Counted from the first letter of the stretch, positions 26,555-39,503 are shown. The stretch is DNA of 64,000 nt from Phanerochaete sordida (GCA_019973155.2 BPQB01000067.1:62001-126000), one strand, 5' to 3'. Notes: generated by a model not told the origin, from the letters alone. Made by a program: numbers and translations.

Positions 26555-26704
26555 CCCGCAGCGGGGTGAGAGGCGCGACTTGGCTTGTGTATTTTTGGTG
26601 TTGAGGACCCGCTGCCGATCTTGCGCGCACCCGCAGCAGGGTGAAGGGAGCGACTTGGCTTGTGTATTTTTGGTGTTGAGGACCCGCTGACTGTCTTCGG
26701 GCAG
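26555..26704 (-). repeat. Tandem repeat, period 75 bp (two copies)
   Basis: Copies at 26555-26629 and 26630-26704 differ at few positions, and the core GCGACTTGGCTTGTGTATTT is identical. 75 equals 25 codons. In the minus-strand frame open across 26482-26835 it encodes SGSSTPKIHKPSR twice, each followed by a HPAAGA segment. Confidence 0.75.
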
Positions 26705-28024
26705 CCTCTGCGAGACAGTCGACGCCCCGCAGTCAATCTAGAGACGCGTGTCAGCACAGGGGACGTGGAAGGGAAGTCAGCCACGCACCTCTGCTCTTGC
26801 GGTCCTGCGCCACCATCTCGCGACCGTCGCGGCATGGATCATTTCCATCCGCCGTCTATCAACCTTATATGTTTTTGAGGCCGGCGTCTTGACTGTGCTC
26901 TTCAGGCGGCCGCTTGAGGGTTATCCTTGGCATGTGGCGGGTGTCGATAAATGTCGGGTTGTCGCAAGCCTAGAGAGACGTTGCCTAGATATGTCGCCTA
27001 GCAGTGTTGTCGAAGTGTCGCCAAGTGTCGCCAAGAGTGTGTCGTGTCGGGGGGCTGACCATGTTGAACAACGTCGTCGGACTCTGGATGTGGCGGCGAC
27101 GTGGTCAGCGACGACTACTAGGACGGTGGCGTTGGAGAGGGAACTTACCATTGTGAACGATGTCTATGTGCGGTGTCGAGGTACAGTCGGTGGCGTTGAG
27201 GTGCTGTGCGTCGAAGTCGTCGAGTATGCCGATGTCGCCCAAGAGTGCCGCCACAGAGAGAACTAGGACAGAAGAGAAGAGGGAGGGGAAGGGGGGAAGA
27301 TATACATGACACGACATAAATACATGCACTGGGACGGGGGAGGAGAGAGGGAAGATGGAAGTAGGGAACGAAGGAGGGTGGCGGACGAGAGAAGAGTCGA
27401 GGAGGGATTTATACCTCTGGTTGGTTTTCCGGATTTGGACGGTCAGCCTCGTTGAGCCAAACAACGCCAACGGGGAGAGCGGCTGGCCCGGCACGTGCTT
27501 CCTTTGTCCAGCTCTTCGACGGCCACGCATCAATGGCCTCAATGGACGCGCTAACTATAGAAGGCAGGGTGGACACAAAGCGTTGATGCACGTTGCGATG
27601 TGCCGCTCGTCCGCCACTGTCCATGGGCCTCAGCAGCTACGATCTCCACGCCAGTTTCGCTAAAAGTTCGGAACTCTGGCGTTAACAACGATAAGAATTG
27701 CATGCCATCCACAGCGCGCGCACCTCGGGTACTCTGTGCTGTGGCGCCACACAACCTGCTCGTCCCCCGTGCGGCTTACCTGAAAAGTGACAGGAGGCAG
27801 CGCCGGTGGCAAAAGCACTGTATGGGCTGCGTAATCTGATATCATCTCAGCAAAAGCGACAATGGATTCAGGGTACACGCAGGCGTTCGGAGAGTGATGC
27901 ACGTGTAGACCGCTGGGCCGGCGCCGCTCGTGGTGGGAGACCAGCGAGTCAGATATCCGGAAAAGGAAGGCGAGGCCCTTGGAACCTAACACGCACAAAC
28001 AACCGCCACTTGACCTCCTCCGCC
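26705..28024. other. Unassigned region; possible minus-strand gene start
   Basis: Contains a degenerate GTGTCGCCAA motif cluster (about 26995-27050), a purine-rich tract on the + strand (27255-27410), and on the minus strand a TATAAATC box at 27406-27413 with ATGs about 90 bases downstream. The ATG at 27317 opens a hydrophobic leader (PSLFSSVLVLSVAALLGDIG) and reaches a GTAAGT donor after about 58 codons. I cannot complete a gene from it. Downstream of 27540 is the Prp38 promoter. Confidence 0.35.
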
Positions 28025-29103
28025 ATGGCCAACACCACCGTCCGCGGCGCACTCGCCATACACGGCCAGAACCCCCAGGTGCGTCCCTCCCCCATGTCCC
28101 TTGAGGCTGTTCTGACCCCTCTGGCAGTACCTAGTCGAGACAGTCATCCGGAATCGCATCTATGAGGACCCATACTGGAAAGAACACTGCTTCGCGCTCA
28201 CAGGTACGCGTCACCACGCTGCCGGCATGCCAGTTACTCATCGCTTTCGCCCAGCCGAGACCCTCATTGACAAAGCGATTGAGCTGAAAGCGATTGGTGG
28301 CGTCTACGGCAACAACAAGCCAACCGAGTTCATGTGTCTGCTCCTCAAGCTTCTGCAGATCCAACCGGAAAAGGAGATATTGCTGGAGTATCTACAGGCG
28401 GAAGAGTTCAAGTGCGTGCCTTGTCCTCGTAATATCTGCCCCTCTGACTCGCTTGCGCAGATACCTACGGGCGTTAGCCGTGATGTACATACGCATGACG
28501 TTCCGAGCCGTGGAGGTGTACGAGATCCTCGAACCATTGCTGAAGGACTTTCGAAAAATACGGTACCGGAATTCAGGTGCGTTGCCATCCATCTTCCACG
28601 CTCCGCCAGGCCGCTCAACGCTCGCAGGCGGGTATCACCTGACATTCATGGACGAGTTCGTCGACCAACTGCTCCGCGACGAACGCGTCTGCGACATCAT
28701 CCTGCCCCGGCTAACGAAGCGCGACGTGCTCGAAGACAACGGCGAGATCGGCCCGCGGAAAAGCCGGCTTCTCGACGCCATGGAGGGCAAGGAGGAAGAG
28801 GGCAGCGAACGCGGGCGCAGTCGCAGCAGGAGCCCGGATCGGAGTCCAAGCCGGAGCAGCAGGACAGCGTCGCCGTCACGAAGCAGATCCCGCAGTGCAG
28901 CGTCAGACAAGAGCCGTGGCCGGTCGCCTTCAGAAGCGGGCTCGCGCTACGTCTCGCGGAGTCCCTCACGTTCACGCAGCGGCTCGCGCTACCGCTCGCG
29001 CAGCCGGAGCATATCCCCAGACAGGGTCAACGCCGACGCGGCGCGCTTCCGGTCGCGGAGCAGGAGCATCTCGCCGGACCGCATGGAGACAGAACCGAGC
29101 TAG
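28025..29103 (+). CDS. PRP38: Pre-mRNA splicing factor Prp38
   Basis: Component of the U4/U6.U5 tri-snRNP needed for spliceosome activation. The PRP38 domain runs from the N-terminus: ALAIHGQNPQ, then YLVETVIRNRIYEDPYWKE, GGVYGNNKPTEFMCLLLK, YLRALAVMYIRMTF and YEILEPLLKDFRKIR, followed by MDEFVDQLLRDERVCDIILP. Five exons are joined by introns at about 28079-28127, 28205-28256, 28412-28461 and 28578-28630. After the domain comes a long Arg/Ser-rich tail (RSRSRSPDRSPSRS and similar, ending SISPDRMETEPS), as in SR-type forms of the protein. It is preceded by an acidic GKEEEGSE patch. The 3' end lies 53 bases from the uL15m gene, which converges on it. Orthology is clear. Confidence 0.95.
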
Positions 29104-29156
29104 AATCGAGCAGATGTACGATAGCGAGGAAACAGGGCGTGCATCTAGGCGTGTAT

Positions 29157-30105
29157 CTACAGCTTGGCCTTCTCGTATCCCTGCTGCCTGTACAAGCGCA
29201 GCTGTTTTGAGAGCTCCTTCCACCGCTCCTCGACGACCGGCATCTTCTCGAGAGCCTGCGGCGACAGGTAGCCTCGGTTCTTCCACTGTGTGTACCAGAC
29301 TGCAGGACGGATTAGAAATATACGGGCAAGAGAGAGCTGGGAACGTACTGATATCTGTCTGCCTGACAGGCGCGGCCTGCAGACGGTCCGTCCGGCCTTT
29401 GAGGCAGTCCCGGAGGGCAAGAGGGTTGTAGTACTTGCAGAAGACGGAGCCACCGCGCTTCTCTACCGCACGAATGGCGGTCTTCGATGCTCTTGACGGT
29501 GTAATGTGAATGGCAGTTTTCAAGTGTTCGGTGCCCTGACGCGACGTGTTGAGAGTCGACGTAGGAGAGTCAGAGACAATGCAAGACGTACATTTGCCAG
29601 TAGCTTGATACCGTCGTGCGCATCGTGTATGCAACCGCTAAGCAGAAGCTCCCGAGCTGTGATCGGGTTCTCCGGAGAGGAGGTCAGACGACCCTGGTCT
29701 ATCCAATGTTGTATTCTGTCGACGTTTATAGGAGCGTACACCCTCGCGTTGCTGACGTGGCAGGTCAGCTTGAGACTCTAAGAAAGCGAACATAGGCCTG
29801 GACGCACGCATTCACGAAACCCTTCTTCGGGAAGAGCTTGACAATCGGTGTCTGACCACCCTCGAAGCCAGGCTTGGGCTTGCCATTGCCAGAGCGCGCC
29901 TTCTGGCCCTTGTGACCTCTACCCGAAGTACCACCCTTCCCGGAACCTTGACCACGACCGAGGCGTTTTTCCTCGGAGGCCGTCAGCGCACGTCCCAGCC
30001 CGAACCGAAGCCGCGCCTCACCTTGTGCTGCGAGTTCGCGGCGGGCGCGAGGTTGAACAGGCGGATCTTGTTCGAGATCGCGCGGAACGTCGAGACCGAC
30101 GCCAT
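29157..30105 (-). CDS. MRPL10: Mitochondrial large-subunit ribosomal protein uL15m
   Basis: Nuclear-encoded protein of the mitochondrial 54S ribosomal subunit. Start 30105 encodes a basic, Ser/Thr-containing presequence ([19 protein letters not shown]). After an intron (about 29974-30022) comes the L15 signature [20 protein letters not shown] and [17 protein letters not shown]. Further exons encode the C-terminal L15 fold ([44 protein letters not shown]) and a mitochondrial extension [20 protein letters not shown] ending KAKL. Introns fall near 29770-29810, 29540-29590 and 29300-29350. The symbol follows the yeast name. It shares a 227-base divergent promoter with SEC3. Confidence 0.92.
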
Positions 30106-30332
30106 TTCGCGGGCTGGGGGCGGCGGGCGCGGGGCGGGGTGCGGACGGCTGGTGGGAGGTCGTCCGCAAGAAGTGTGCGCGGGCGCCTACCCCGCCGCCG
30201 AACCTTGCGACGTGCACCGACCCGGGCACACAGCGCCCCACGCCCGCCCCTGCCTCTGTCTGCTACCGCCACCTGCTGGCTGCAATCTAGCTTTCTTTCT
30301 GCTCGTCATTGTCTCGGTCGTCGGCGAGGAGC
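30106..30332. promoter_or_regulatory. Divergent promoter, uL15m / Sec3
   Basis: 227 bases between start codons. It is GC-rich near the ribosomal gene and pyrimidine-rich (CTTTCTTTCTGC) shortly before the Sec3 start. Confidence 0.4.
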
Positions 30333-33300
30333 ATGGCGGATGACGTCCGCCAGCGGATCATCGAGTCCGTCTTCGCGCGGCTCAACGCGCAGGGGCACCA
30401 GGAGACGTACGTCTCGCACGTCAAGATCTGGGAGGATGCGCCCGACGAGGGCGGGAACAAGTCGCGGTACATTCTCATAGCCAGTATGTGTGGGCCCCGC
30501 GTGCCGCGGCACCCGTAGCAGTCCCAGTGAACTCGTATCTGCCCAGGATCCAGCGACGGCTCGGGCTACATCCACAAGGCGAAGCGGAACCACAACGGCA
30601 CGTTCTCCGTCGGCAAGACTTGGAGGCTGCAGGAGCTGCGCGGGGTCGAGGTTGTTAACGTGCGTCCCGTCGCCACCGGTGCACGCGGCGTAGCTCATTA
30701 ACGTGCTGTGCAGCCGCTGGCCTTCAATATCACCCTCGCCAGGACGTACCGATGGCAGACGGAAAGCGAGACTGAGCAGGCCAATTTCGTCGTCGCGTTG
30801 ATCAGACTCTTCCGCTCTACCAACAGGAATGCGCCCCTGCAGATAGCAGGCATACGGGACCCTGATGCTGGTCGTACGTGATCCTTGTCCTCCGTCTTGA
30901 GTGCTACCGCGAGCCAAATGGCGTTTTGTGGTGTAGAGGTCAGGCAGCCCACCCCCCAGTCGTATACGCGCATGGAGCGCGCGCCGACTCCCCCGAACGG
31001 CGTCCCACTGCAAGCTACGCCACGACGTCCGTACATGAATGGCCGGTCCACTGAAGCAGACAGCCGACAATCTCAGCCCGAGGCATCCGCCCCAGTGTCT
31101 CCCCCTCCTGTTCCAACCCCGCCACGGACAGCACCTATATCGCGACCACCACGCCGAGCTATATCACCACCAGCCATGCGGCCAGAATCCATTGATGCTG
31201 GTGCTATGGCGTACATTGCCACAGAAATGCCCGAGAGGTCAGAAACCCCGCCAGCCCGCCCTCGGCCTGCTACTCCATCCTCTCAATCGACAGCAGCCTC
31301 ACCACCTCCAGCACCTCCTCCATCTGCTCTGCCAGCGGCCCTGCGTGCAGGCCGTGCACGAAGACCATCTAATGCTTCCTCGACCGCTCGCTCGTTCGCG
31401 TCCGCAGCCACGGCAGCCTCACAAATGCCGTCGATAGCGTTGCCATCGAGCCCCGACCGCGCCGCGGTATCCACGCCTCCGCCTGTTCCGCAGCCGCCAG
31501 CCAGTGCACCGCCGCTGCCCGCGGCCCTCACGCCCGGGTCGAGCCGCCGGCCGAACGGCGCCGCGTACCCAGCACCAGGGAACGTATCGCTGGAGGTGCC
31601 CGTGGCGGCGACGCCGTCGTACGGCTCGTCTGCACAGTCCGCGTACGAGGCGACGCTCGAGGCGACGCCGCGCCCGCAGGGCCTCGTGCCGCCCGCGCTG
31701 CGCCAGCGTAAGTCGACGATCGGGCTCGACGCGCAGCTCGCGCAGGGCCGGCAGCCGAACGCGCGCGTCTCGTTCTTCGACCCCGCGAACCAGGCCGCGC
31801 TCGACCGCCTGCTCTCGGGCGACCTCGCGTTCCAGGACGAGTGGGACGAGGGCGCGGGCGACGAGGTCGAGGTTGCGGAGGAGACGGCGCGCGCGATGCT
31901 CAGCAGCGTTGAGGAGATGCTGGAGGGGTACGAGTGGGCGAGCAGCGACATGCTCGGCTCTGCCGGTCGGGGAAGTATCAACCAGATTGAGGCGAGGTTG
32001 ATTGACGAGCTTATGGCACTGGACAAGGTGCGTGGGTCCTGCTTCCAGTTGCTACTGCTTTCTTACTTAATTGATTCTACAGGCGAATATTCATTCGTTC
32101 ATCGAGTCCGATGATCGAGTGAACACCGTATTACAATACCTTGACGACGCGCTCAAGGAGCTCGATACCCTAGACAGTGTCATATCCTCGTATAAGATTC
32201 ACTTGAATGTAAGAGCCTCTCCCGTTCGCGATAGTCCGTTCCTAATGGGTTTGCGACTTTCAGGCCGTCAACGAAGATATCACCTTTATTCAATCGCAAG
32301 GTAGTGGTCTGCAAGTACAAACCGACAACCAGAGGCTGTTGCTCCACGAGCTTGAGGATATGCTCGTACGCCCCTCCCTTAATTCTTCGATTTGTCGCTT
32401 ATTCCTCTCCAGCAAACAGCGGATGTGGATAAGAAGGCTCTGCTCAAGCTCACTCAAGCTTCACTTGAGAACAACATCGAGGACCTGGAGGACGCGGCAA
32501 CTGAGCTCTACAAGGCTCTCCTGTCAGCCAAGGACCGAGGTATGTGTCTCGGCGACCTGCAGAGTAAGCCCTGGTTTAACACTAAGTAGATAATGCCGCC
32601 ACCATGGAACGTTTGGCGGAGTACCGCGCGTACAATGCACAGTTCTGCAAGCGACTGTACGACTTCCTTAGAATCATGTTCACAGCGCAGGCCGACCTGT
32701 TGCTCGGGAACAACAAGGGCGTCGTGAGAAATTCCCGAGGCAAGCCTTCGCTTCTCGACCACAAGCCGCTGGAAAACTACCTGGGGGACTACGGAGGGCT
32801 GTTGTTGTACCTAAAGGAGATGGACGAGGTCACTTATGGCAAGCTATGTGGGGTAAGTATCGACCACATTATGTGCTACTTCTACTGACGGTTTCCACAG
32901 GAATATTTCCTCGCTGCTAGTAATCTCCACAGTACCCAAGTCAAGGTCTTCCTTGCGGCATGTACAGACATGATCAAGAAGACTGGCGAAGAGGACTTCG
33001 AAGGTAAGGGAAATGAAGGCTCGGCGAGGAATGTCTCTGAGTATTCAACAGGCTTCGGGGTTGTCTCGCCCACTGGGACTACGGGAAGAGCCGCTGCCGG
33101 AGTACGCAGAGCCGGTACCATCGTCCGGTCGCCTTTAGAAGCACGTCGACAACAGCGCGAGCGGGGCGACGGCGACATGCGTACCTCTGATGTGCTGAAC
33201 TTTTGCTGCTTCCCGGATAAGCTGAGCTGACATATCGTATGCAGGTATTTGCCGTGGTGCTAGAGGCTCTGGGTCCCGCCGTGTACGCGGAGGAAGAGTT

Positions 33301-34665
33301 CATCGCAGACTTCCTGCAGATCAACAATGCCGCCGTGACATTCGCCGACTACAGAACCCTGGAGCAGTACTTCCGCCGCCAGGCTGCCCGTTCTGCCGGC
33401 CTCAGTGCCAACACGCTCAAGCTTGTGCGCGGAGCCATGGACCTCATCTTCGCCTTCTTGCCTGCCGAATTGAAGACCTGGCTTGACAACGCCCTTGCCA
33501 AGGATAAGCTGTACGCCGTCTTTCCTAAAGGGGTTGCGTGCGATGTGTGCTGACAAGGCTTTGCAGGCAGATTGTCGGCATGATCGTCTGCGTGGAAAGG
33601 TTCCTCACGGAGGCCGAAGAACGTGGTAATGCTTTCTTCCTTGGTCTACTCGAGAAGCAGCATGTGCGCCTGAAAGGCCTGTTCGAAAGGCAGGTGGTAC
33701 GTATCCAGCGCCATCTCTTAAGTCCGCCGATGTCGCTGACCGCAGTTGGATAGGCCGACTTCCTCAAGGAAATTGGTCAGACGAACCTCACGAGCAAGAA
33801 GCGGAACGGTGTGGCCACGTTCATCAAGGCTTTCCCGAGCTATGTCGGACGCGTTGAGACGCAGCTCATTGGCGCGGATACTCTCGAGGTCAGGCAGGTA
33901 GTGGATGTGTCCTACGATCGTATAGTCGAGGCCATGTTCGCCGCTCTCAAGCAGATGGCGAAGATGGACGGCGAAGGAGAAGACAAGGGCCAGCTGAACT
34001 ATCACGTCATCCTCATCGGTATGTTCTACTCTGTCAGGAGCTAACCACGCGATTGACCATGTCCCGTTCCCAGAAAACATGCACTATTTCGTCGCGGAAA
34101 TGGCGCAGCTGGACATTGGCTCAGTAGCATCATTCCTGCAGAGAGCCCAGGCTATCTACGACGAGAACCTGGTCGCATATACCAAGCTGGTACTCCGCCG
34201 TCCGTTCTCCAAGATTCTCGTGAGTTGTATGCACTCTTGTGACTGCACAAATACTGACCAGTCCCTCAGGAATATTTCGAGGGTGTGGAGCGGCTTCTCA
34301 AGACGACTGCGCCAACCGAGGTTGCCTCAAACAGCAGCTACTCCAAGTCCTCTGTACGCAAGGTCATAAAGGAGTACAATACCAAGGATTTGCAGAAGCA
34401 TGTCAACGCTCTCTTCAAGCGCGTTGAGAAGCACTTCACCGAGGCATCAGACATCGCCACATCGGAGCAGGTAAGCTCAAGCACCGGCATCGCCTCAGGT
34501 ACCGTCCTCGTGGGGGTCTGGAAGGCATGCGAAGAGGAGTTGCTGCGCATGACGGAATTCTTCAATAGGAAGCTCGCCCAGTGTTACGCCAACACTGGCG
34601 TCGCTCTCGAGTATACACAGAGCGATGTCGAGGCTGCGTTCAAGCGGCATCGGATAGCATCTTAG
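30333..34665 (+). CDS. SEC3: Exocyst complex subunit Sec3
   Basis: Landmark subunit of the exocyst, tethering secretory vesicles to the plasma membrane at growth sites such as hyphal tips. ATG 30333 opens the Sec3 PIP2-binding PH-like domain (RIIESVFARLNAQ, ETYVSHVKIWED, SGYIHKAKRNHNGTFSVGKTW, FNITLARTYRW). A disordered linker rich in Pro/Ser/Ala (about 30950-31790) follows. The C-terminal Sec3/CorEx helical region starts with a coiled coil (VNTVLQYLDDALKELDTLD) and continues through ENYLGDYGGLLLYLKEMDE to a tail ending QSDVEAAFKRHRIAS. At least twelve introns of 45-65 bases were needed. This is the largest gene in the window (about 1,180 residues). The linker is typical of basidiomycete Sec3. 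Orthology is firm. Confidence 0.94.
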
Positions 34666-36051
34666 GAGCTGCTCTCTATAATGTTTACTAGCTCTCGCTT
34701 TCAGGATACCTCTACTAGTACCATACCTAATTTATTTGCCATATTTGCGGGATTTTGTGGACGGATTCCGTGGCTGGGCGCTAAATGCTCCAAATCCCGC
34801 GCGCGACGCCAGCCTGAGTTCGCTGCTGTCAACGACGAGCACAGCTGTGACTGTCGACGGTTCGTTTCGTCCACAGCCGCAAAGTGCTCACAAGAAGGCG
34901 CAACATGTTGAATGCACTCATATCCCCCAGTCTTACCCTCCTCTCTGCTCGTACTGGGTGCTCGGCGACGTTCGAGATACGCTTCCAACTGGGGGCGAGG
35001 ATGCTCCCAGGAACCGTGAGTCGTGCCTCATCGTGCCTCGTATGACACCTTTCTGAGTTCTAATCTGACGTCTCCTTACAGGATAGATAGCACGGGCATC
35101 TCCGTCGTGCGGCTGGTAGACGTCCTGTCGTTAGTCGCCCCAGCGCTGGTGTCGACGGCTCGACACGGCGGACAGGAGTTGCACGCGTATTCCTGCTCAC
35201 GTTTCTGTCATTTCAGCATGCTCGCCAGATCCTGCCAGTCCTGACGCCAGTGCTGGAGGATCGCGATTGATTCATTTCGGTCCCTGTAGGCATCGCGCCG
35301 CACGTCCAGGACGCATCTATCAAGACTTGCACCTCCAGTGAATGCGCCACTCGTCAGCGTACGAGTCTTGAGTTGCATCCTGCTCTCCTCTTGCGGTGGC
35401 GGGGAGAGAGGAGAATGATATACATTCTGTTCGTACGTCTAAACCATTTGCTCCCGAACCTCACTAATCATAAACTACTAGGTGCACTGGCATTTTACGC
35501 GATTGGAGCACTATTGACCGGTACTCCATGCTGCCAAACCCTACTGTGAGGCTCAGTGACAGTTGCAGATGTCTCTGCAGTGCGGGCACAGAGGAAAGAC
35601 CTCTGGGCCCGATACCGGCTCTGTCGGCCGGGGCCGCGGAGCGATGGTACCGTACGCGACGCGGCGGGCAGGACGACTTCAGTGCATCATAAGACAAGGG
35701 CATGCGGAAAGGCATTCATTTCACGCAGGTTTCGCCGTCGGCTGCTGTGGAACTGCGGGACGAGACCGGGCGAAAGGCCGCCTGGCCAGGCTGTGCTGCC
35801 GCCAGACATGGGCTATTTGGACGGGGAGAACGAGGAAAACAGGCCGATTTCACGACTCTATATCTACAGTAGAGAGAATGAGAGCTTTTTGAGTGATTTT
35901 ACCCGCGAGACATGCGGAGAATATGGCCACGGCACCGCGATTGGGCAGAAGGGGCTTGCTCTTGACTTTGACGCACGTCGGACTTGTCTCTCCAAGACTT
36001 GGTCGGCTACTTCCACTGGTCACTTCGACCTGTTCTCTGACCACCACGGCG
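34666..36051. other. Intergenic region of 1.4 kb
   Basis: Nothing identifiable. A plus-strand frame of about 100 codons (34736-35056; no ATG at its start) has plausible composition (FVDGFRGWALNAPNPA) and ends near a GTGAGT donor, but it leads to no family and no acceptable continuation. Confidence 0.4.
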
Positions 36052-39000
36052 ATGGCCTCCGTCGAGGGCATCCCAGCCTGCTTGCACGCAGCAGCAACGG
36101 TGACCCACCCGCCGCACCTCGAAGGGGATCCTGCTCTGGCGACAGAGATCCTACCAGGACCCCCACCGCTGTCCACGGTTCAGCAGCCGGGACAGCTCAA
36201 AAAGGACCACAAAAAGACACCGTTCGTACCATCGTATCTGCCCACGTCTGACCCCGGAACCACATACGGGATCGGCGCGGTGAGCACCATGGCTACCCCG
36301 ACCGAGGTCGACGGACCTCGGAGGAAACGAGCGAGACTGGATAAAGGGTACGTCGCACACCTCCTCTCGCGTCGAACCCACGCTGACCTTGGCATGTCTT
36401 GTTTGCCCTCACCCTGTCCGGCGGATGCTCCCCCGAACTATCGTCGGTGAATCCCCTTGCTGTCGCCCGCCCGCCCATGCCGCATGCGCTCGTTCAAATT
36501 TGACTACCGCAAACCCATACCGACACGTATCATGGCACCTTGTTACGCCTCTCTAGATCCTCGTCCTCGCGTGCGCAGCGTGCCTCTGCTCGCAGCATGG
36601 CGGCTACGGCGTCAACGTCGGCGTCGGCGTTGGAGACGAACGGGCCAGCGGACGCCGTCGCTTCTTCCACAACCGTCATCTCCGAGCCAGAACTCATGCA
36701 AGTCGATTCCGACGATGCCATGCTATCGCGCTCAAACTCTGTCCAGCCTGGAGACGAGGACGGTCCACCTACCAGGCGAGGGTCGTTGCGACGGGATATC
36801 AAGGGGAAAGGGAAGGAGAGGGCGGGGCAAGTGAGGGTGAAGGAGGAGCCTGAGACCGTCTCCCTCAGTGCGTACGAGCCTCAGCCTCCAAGCCAGACGG
36901 TGCGTGGTCCAGTTCCTCTCCGATTCCTGCGATGTTCAGCGCCGCCGCAGTCAAACGAAGACCATTGTTCTGCGTGTCGCTCCCTTGGCTCCCTTGTATA
37001 TTGTGATGGCTGTCCAAGAGCGTACCACTTCTGGTGCCTCAACCCCCCTATTGACGTGGCAGATCTACCGGCTGACGACGCCAAGTGGCTCTGTCCGGCG
37101 TGTATCCTTAAACAGGTAGGTCCACGAGTCCCGGAAGGTGCACCGTCTCACCAATCCCATCATGCAGAAACCGCCACCAAAGCCGCCCGCGTCCCTCAAA
37201 TTCATGGCCCCCTTGATAGATCAGCTTCAAATGAACCTTCCTTACGAATTTCAACTACCTCAAGACGTCCGAGGTTTTTTCAAGGACGGTACGCTCGTGC
37301 AATCTGATGTTGGTCTTCACGAGCGCTGACGCCGCCACGCCAGTCTCCACAGGTCCCAAAGGCACTTACGTGGACAGCTCCGAGGTTAAGGTCGCTCGAC
37401 TTAAGTGCGTTTATCTCTGTGACTCGCCTGTCTGCCGCTCACGGGCCCCGCAGCCGATATGGCCAGCTTGAGGATCGTGAACCTTACAGGCTGAAAGACC
37501 GCAACGGCGACCCAGTACTCTGCCATCGATGTGGAACATCTGCCCTTCCGCCCGACTTGGCCGCTGCAGGCCCTGCGACCAAGCGTGCTAGGAGAGCGGC
37601 TAGTGCGTGTAGTACCGCACAGGATGCGATGGGCGGGCGGAGCATCATCTCATGTGACTATTGCCATTTACACTGGCACCTCGACTGCCTCGATCCCCCG
37701 ATGACCTACATGCCGCCGTGGAACAAGCGGTGGATGTGCCCGAATCACGCCGACCAGATTTTGGTACGCTCTTATACATCTCTGCCCTCGTCCGTCCAGC
37801 TCATCCGGCTATTCGCAGCAACCGAAAAAGCGTATACCCAAGACCAATGCCCCGCCAATAGAAGTTACAAAACCTGGTCAATTCAACAACGGTAATATCG
37901 AAGTCATCCAGCCCGAAACACCCAGCGCACCACCGCCGAAAATGGCTATTGACGAAGTCTTGATCAACGGGCGGCGGTACCGGGTCCCAGAGCGAGTCAT
38001 CACTATGGACTTCTGGAACAAGACTGGGAAGGGAAGGTCTCACGTCCATGAGTGCGTTTCCAGCGTTTCGAACCTTTGGACGACTGAACGACTGCGTTCT
38101 AACAGAGAGCGCCCCCTTCACAGTGCCTTGTCTTCTCCCCTCACGTCACTCAGCTCCGTTGATCCAATGGACGAAGAGGATATCGAGGACATTGCGCCCA
38201 ACGTGAATCCTCCGAACGGCAAGCTACAGTTCGACCTAGACCAGCTGAAAGCTGCCCTGGTAGGGATCCTGTGCTACGTACAAGGTCCCACGCTCATAAT
38301 CCTTCCAGGCTCTTTGTGGGCTACAAGCTCCGGCACGGAACGGACTGCTTCAAGCTGCTCCTCCTCCAGCCCTCGTGGCCACCTTAAGTCGAGCGGTATC
38401 GGCGAAGGATAAGGCGACGAAGCCAGCGGCTGCCCGTAAAAGCGGTCCAATCCAGGGGACCACGGTCAATAACGCCGCGCCTCCTGAGCCGCAGGTAAGT
38501 CGCTTTCCTTGCGACCAGCTATGCAAGGCTGACCGCTGTGGAGCTGGATCTCCGTCGCTCCGGCCGAGCTAGTACTACGAGACGCCTGCGGCCGTGGAAT
38601 CACACGGAAACCTCTGTCGACGGTACGGAAGATATGTCAGAGGACTCTCGCGAGTATATTCCCGTACACGCCGAGAGCACTCGTAAGCAGAAGCGGGACT
38701 CTAACGGCAAGTTCATCAAGAAGGCTGAAGGCAAAGGTAGCAAATCTAGTAAATCGGTTCCTTCGACAATCTCGTCCGCTCAACCAGATGCTCCCTCAAT
38801 CACACCAGAGCATGCCTCAGCTCACCTGGTGGCAGATCCTAAATCTCCCTCTAATGTCAACGGGGTTCCAAGGCCAAAGCGGAACAGGCAGCCACCTCGC
38901 CGGTTAGATGCGGCCATCGTTGCCACATCTGCCTTGCCACTGCTAACAACACCCGCCCTTGCTGTCACTCCCACGACAGCAAAGACCAGCCTTTCGCCTC

Positions 39001-39503
39001 CGACTGAGCGCAGTACCTCCTCCAGCGAGTCTCCTCCGCTGGCCAACGGTGTCGCTCATAGCCAACTCCTCGCTCTGAATGTTCCAGCGCCATCGTCCCT
39101 GCACCCCTCGTTACGGGGCTACAAGTCGTCTTCGACGCCTTCTACTCCCGTCGAGCCCCCAAAGAAGGACAAGTCGCTATCTGTGGCTCCACCTGCTGCC
39201 AAGCCGGTGACCCCGAAACCAGCCGCCCACCCTCCTGCCACCAAGGATAATCCCACCCCATCATCCGGTCTTAAGATTCGACTTCCTCCCAAGGCTGCCA
39301 TCATGTCCCCAGCAGTCAAGACAGAGCCTCCGGTGCCAGAAGAGACTGCGTCCTCGCGGTCCAAGGCGCAGGCACAAAGCTCGTCAGGGTTGCGCCCACG
39401 CCGTTCTCTGCGCCGTGGGACCTCCGTTGCCACGTCTGTCACTGGTACTTCGCCGTCCACTCCATCGTCTCCGAAGGCTGCCCTGAGCACCATCGCGTCA
39501 TGA
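36052..39503 (+). CDS. Double-PHD-finger protein, Rco1-like subunit of the Rpd3S histone deacetylase complex
   Basis: Predicted chromatin protein that recruits Rpd3S to transcribed genes and represses cryptic initiation. PHD1: CSACRSLGSLVYCDGCPRAY, then HFWCLNPP...WLCPAC. PHD2: LCHRCG, then ISCDYCHLHWHLDCLDPP and RWMCPNH. Between them is a conserved helical segment (ASLKFMAPLIDQLQMNLPYE), the place of the Sin3-interacting domain in Rco1. Two starts are possible: 36052 (preferred, because the stretch up to 36289 reads as ordinary coding, e.g. PSYLPTSDPGTTYGIGAVS) and 36289. The first intron, about 36349-36558, is unusually long for this window. Introns also fall near 36901-36955, 37119-37165 and 37290-37350. 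The C-terminal 300 residues are Ser/Pro/Lys-rich and disordered. Rco1 identity is inferred from the two-PHD layout. Confidence 0.88.
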
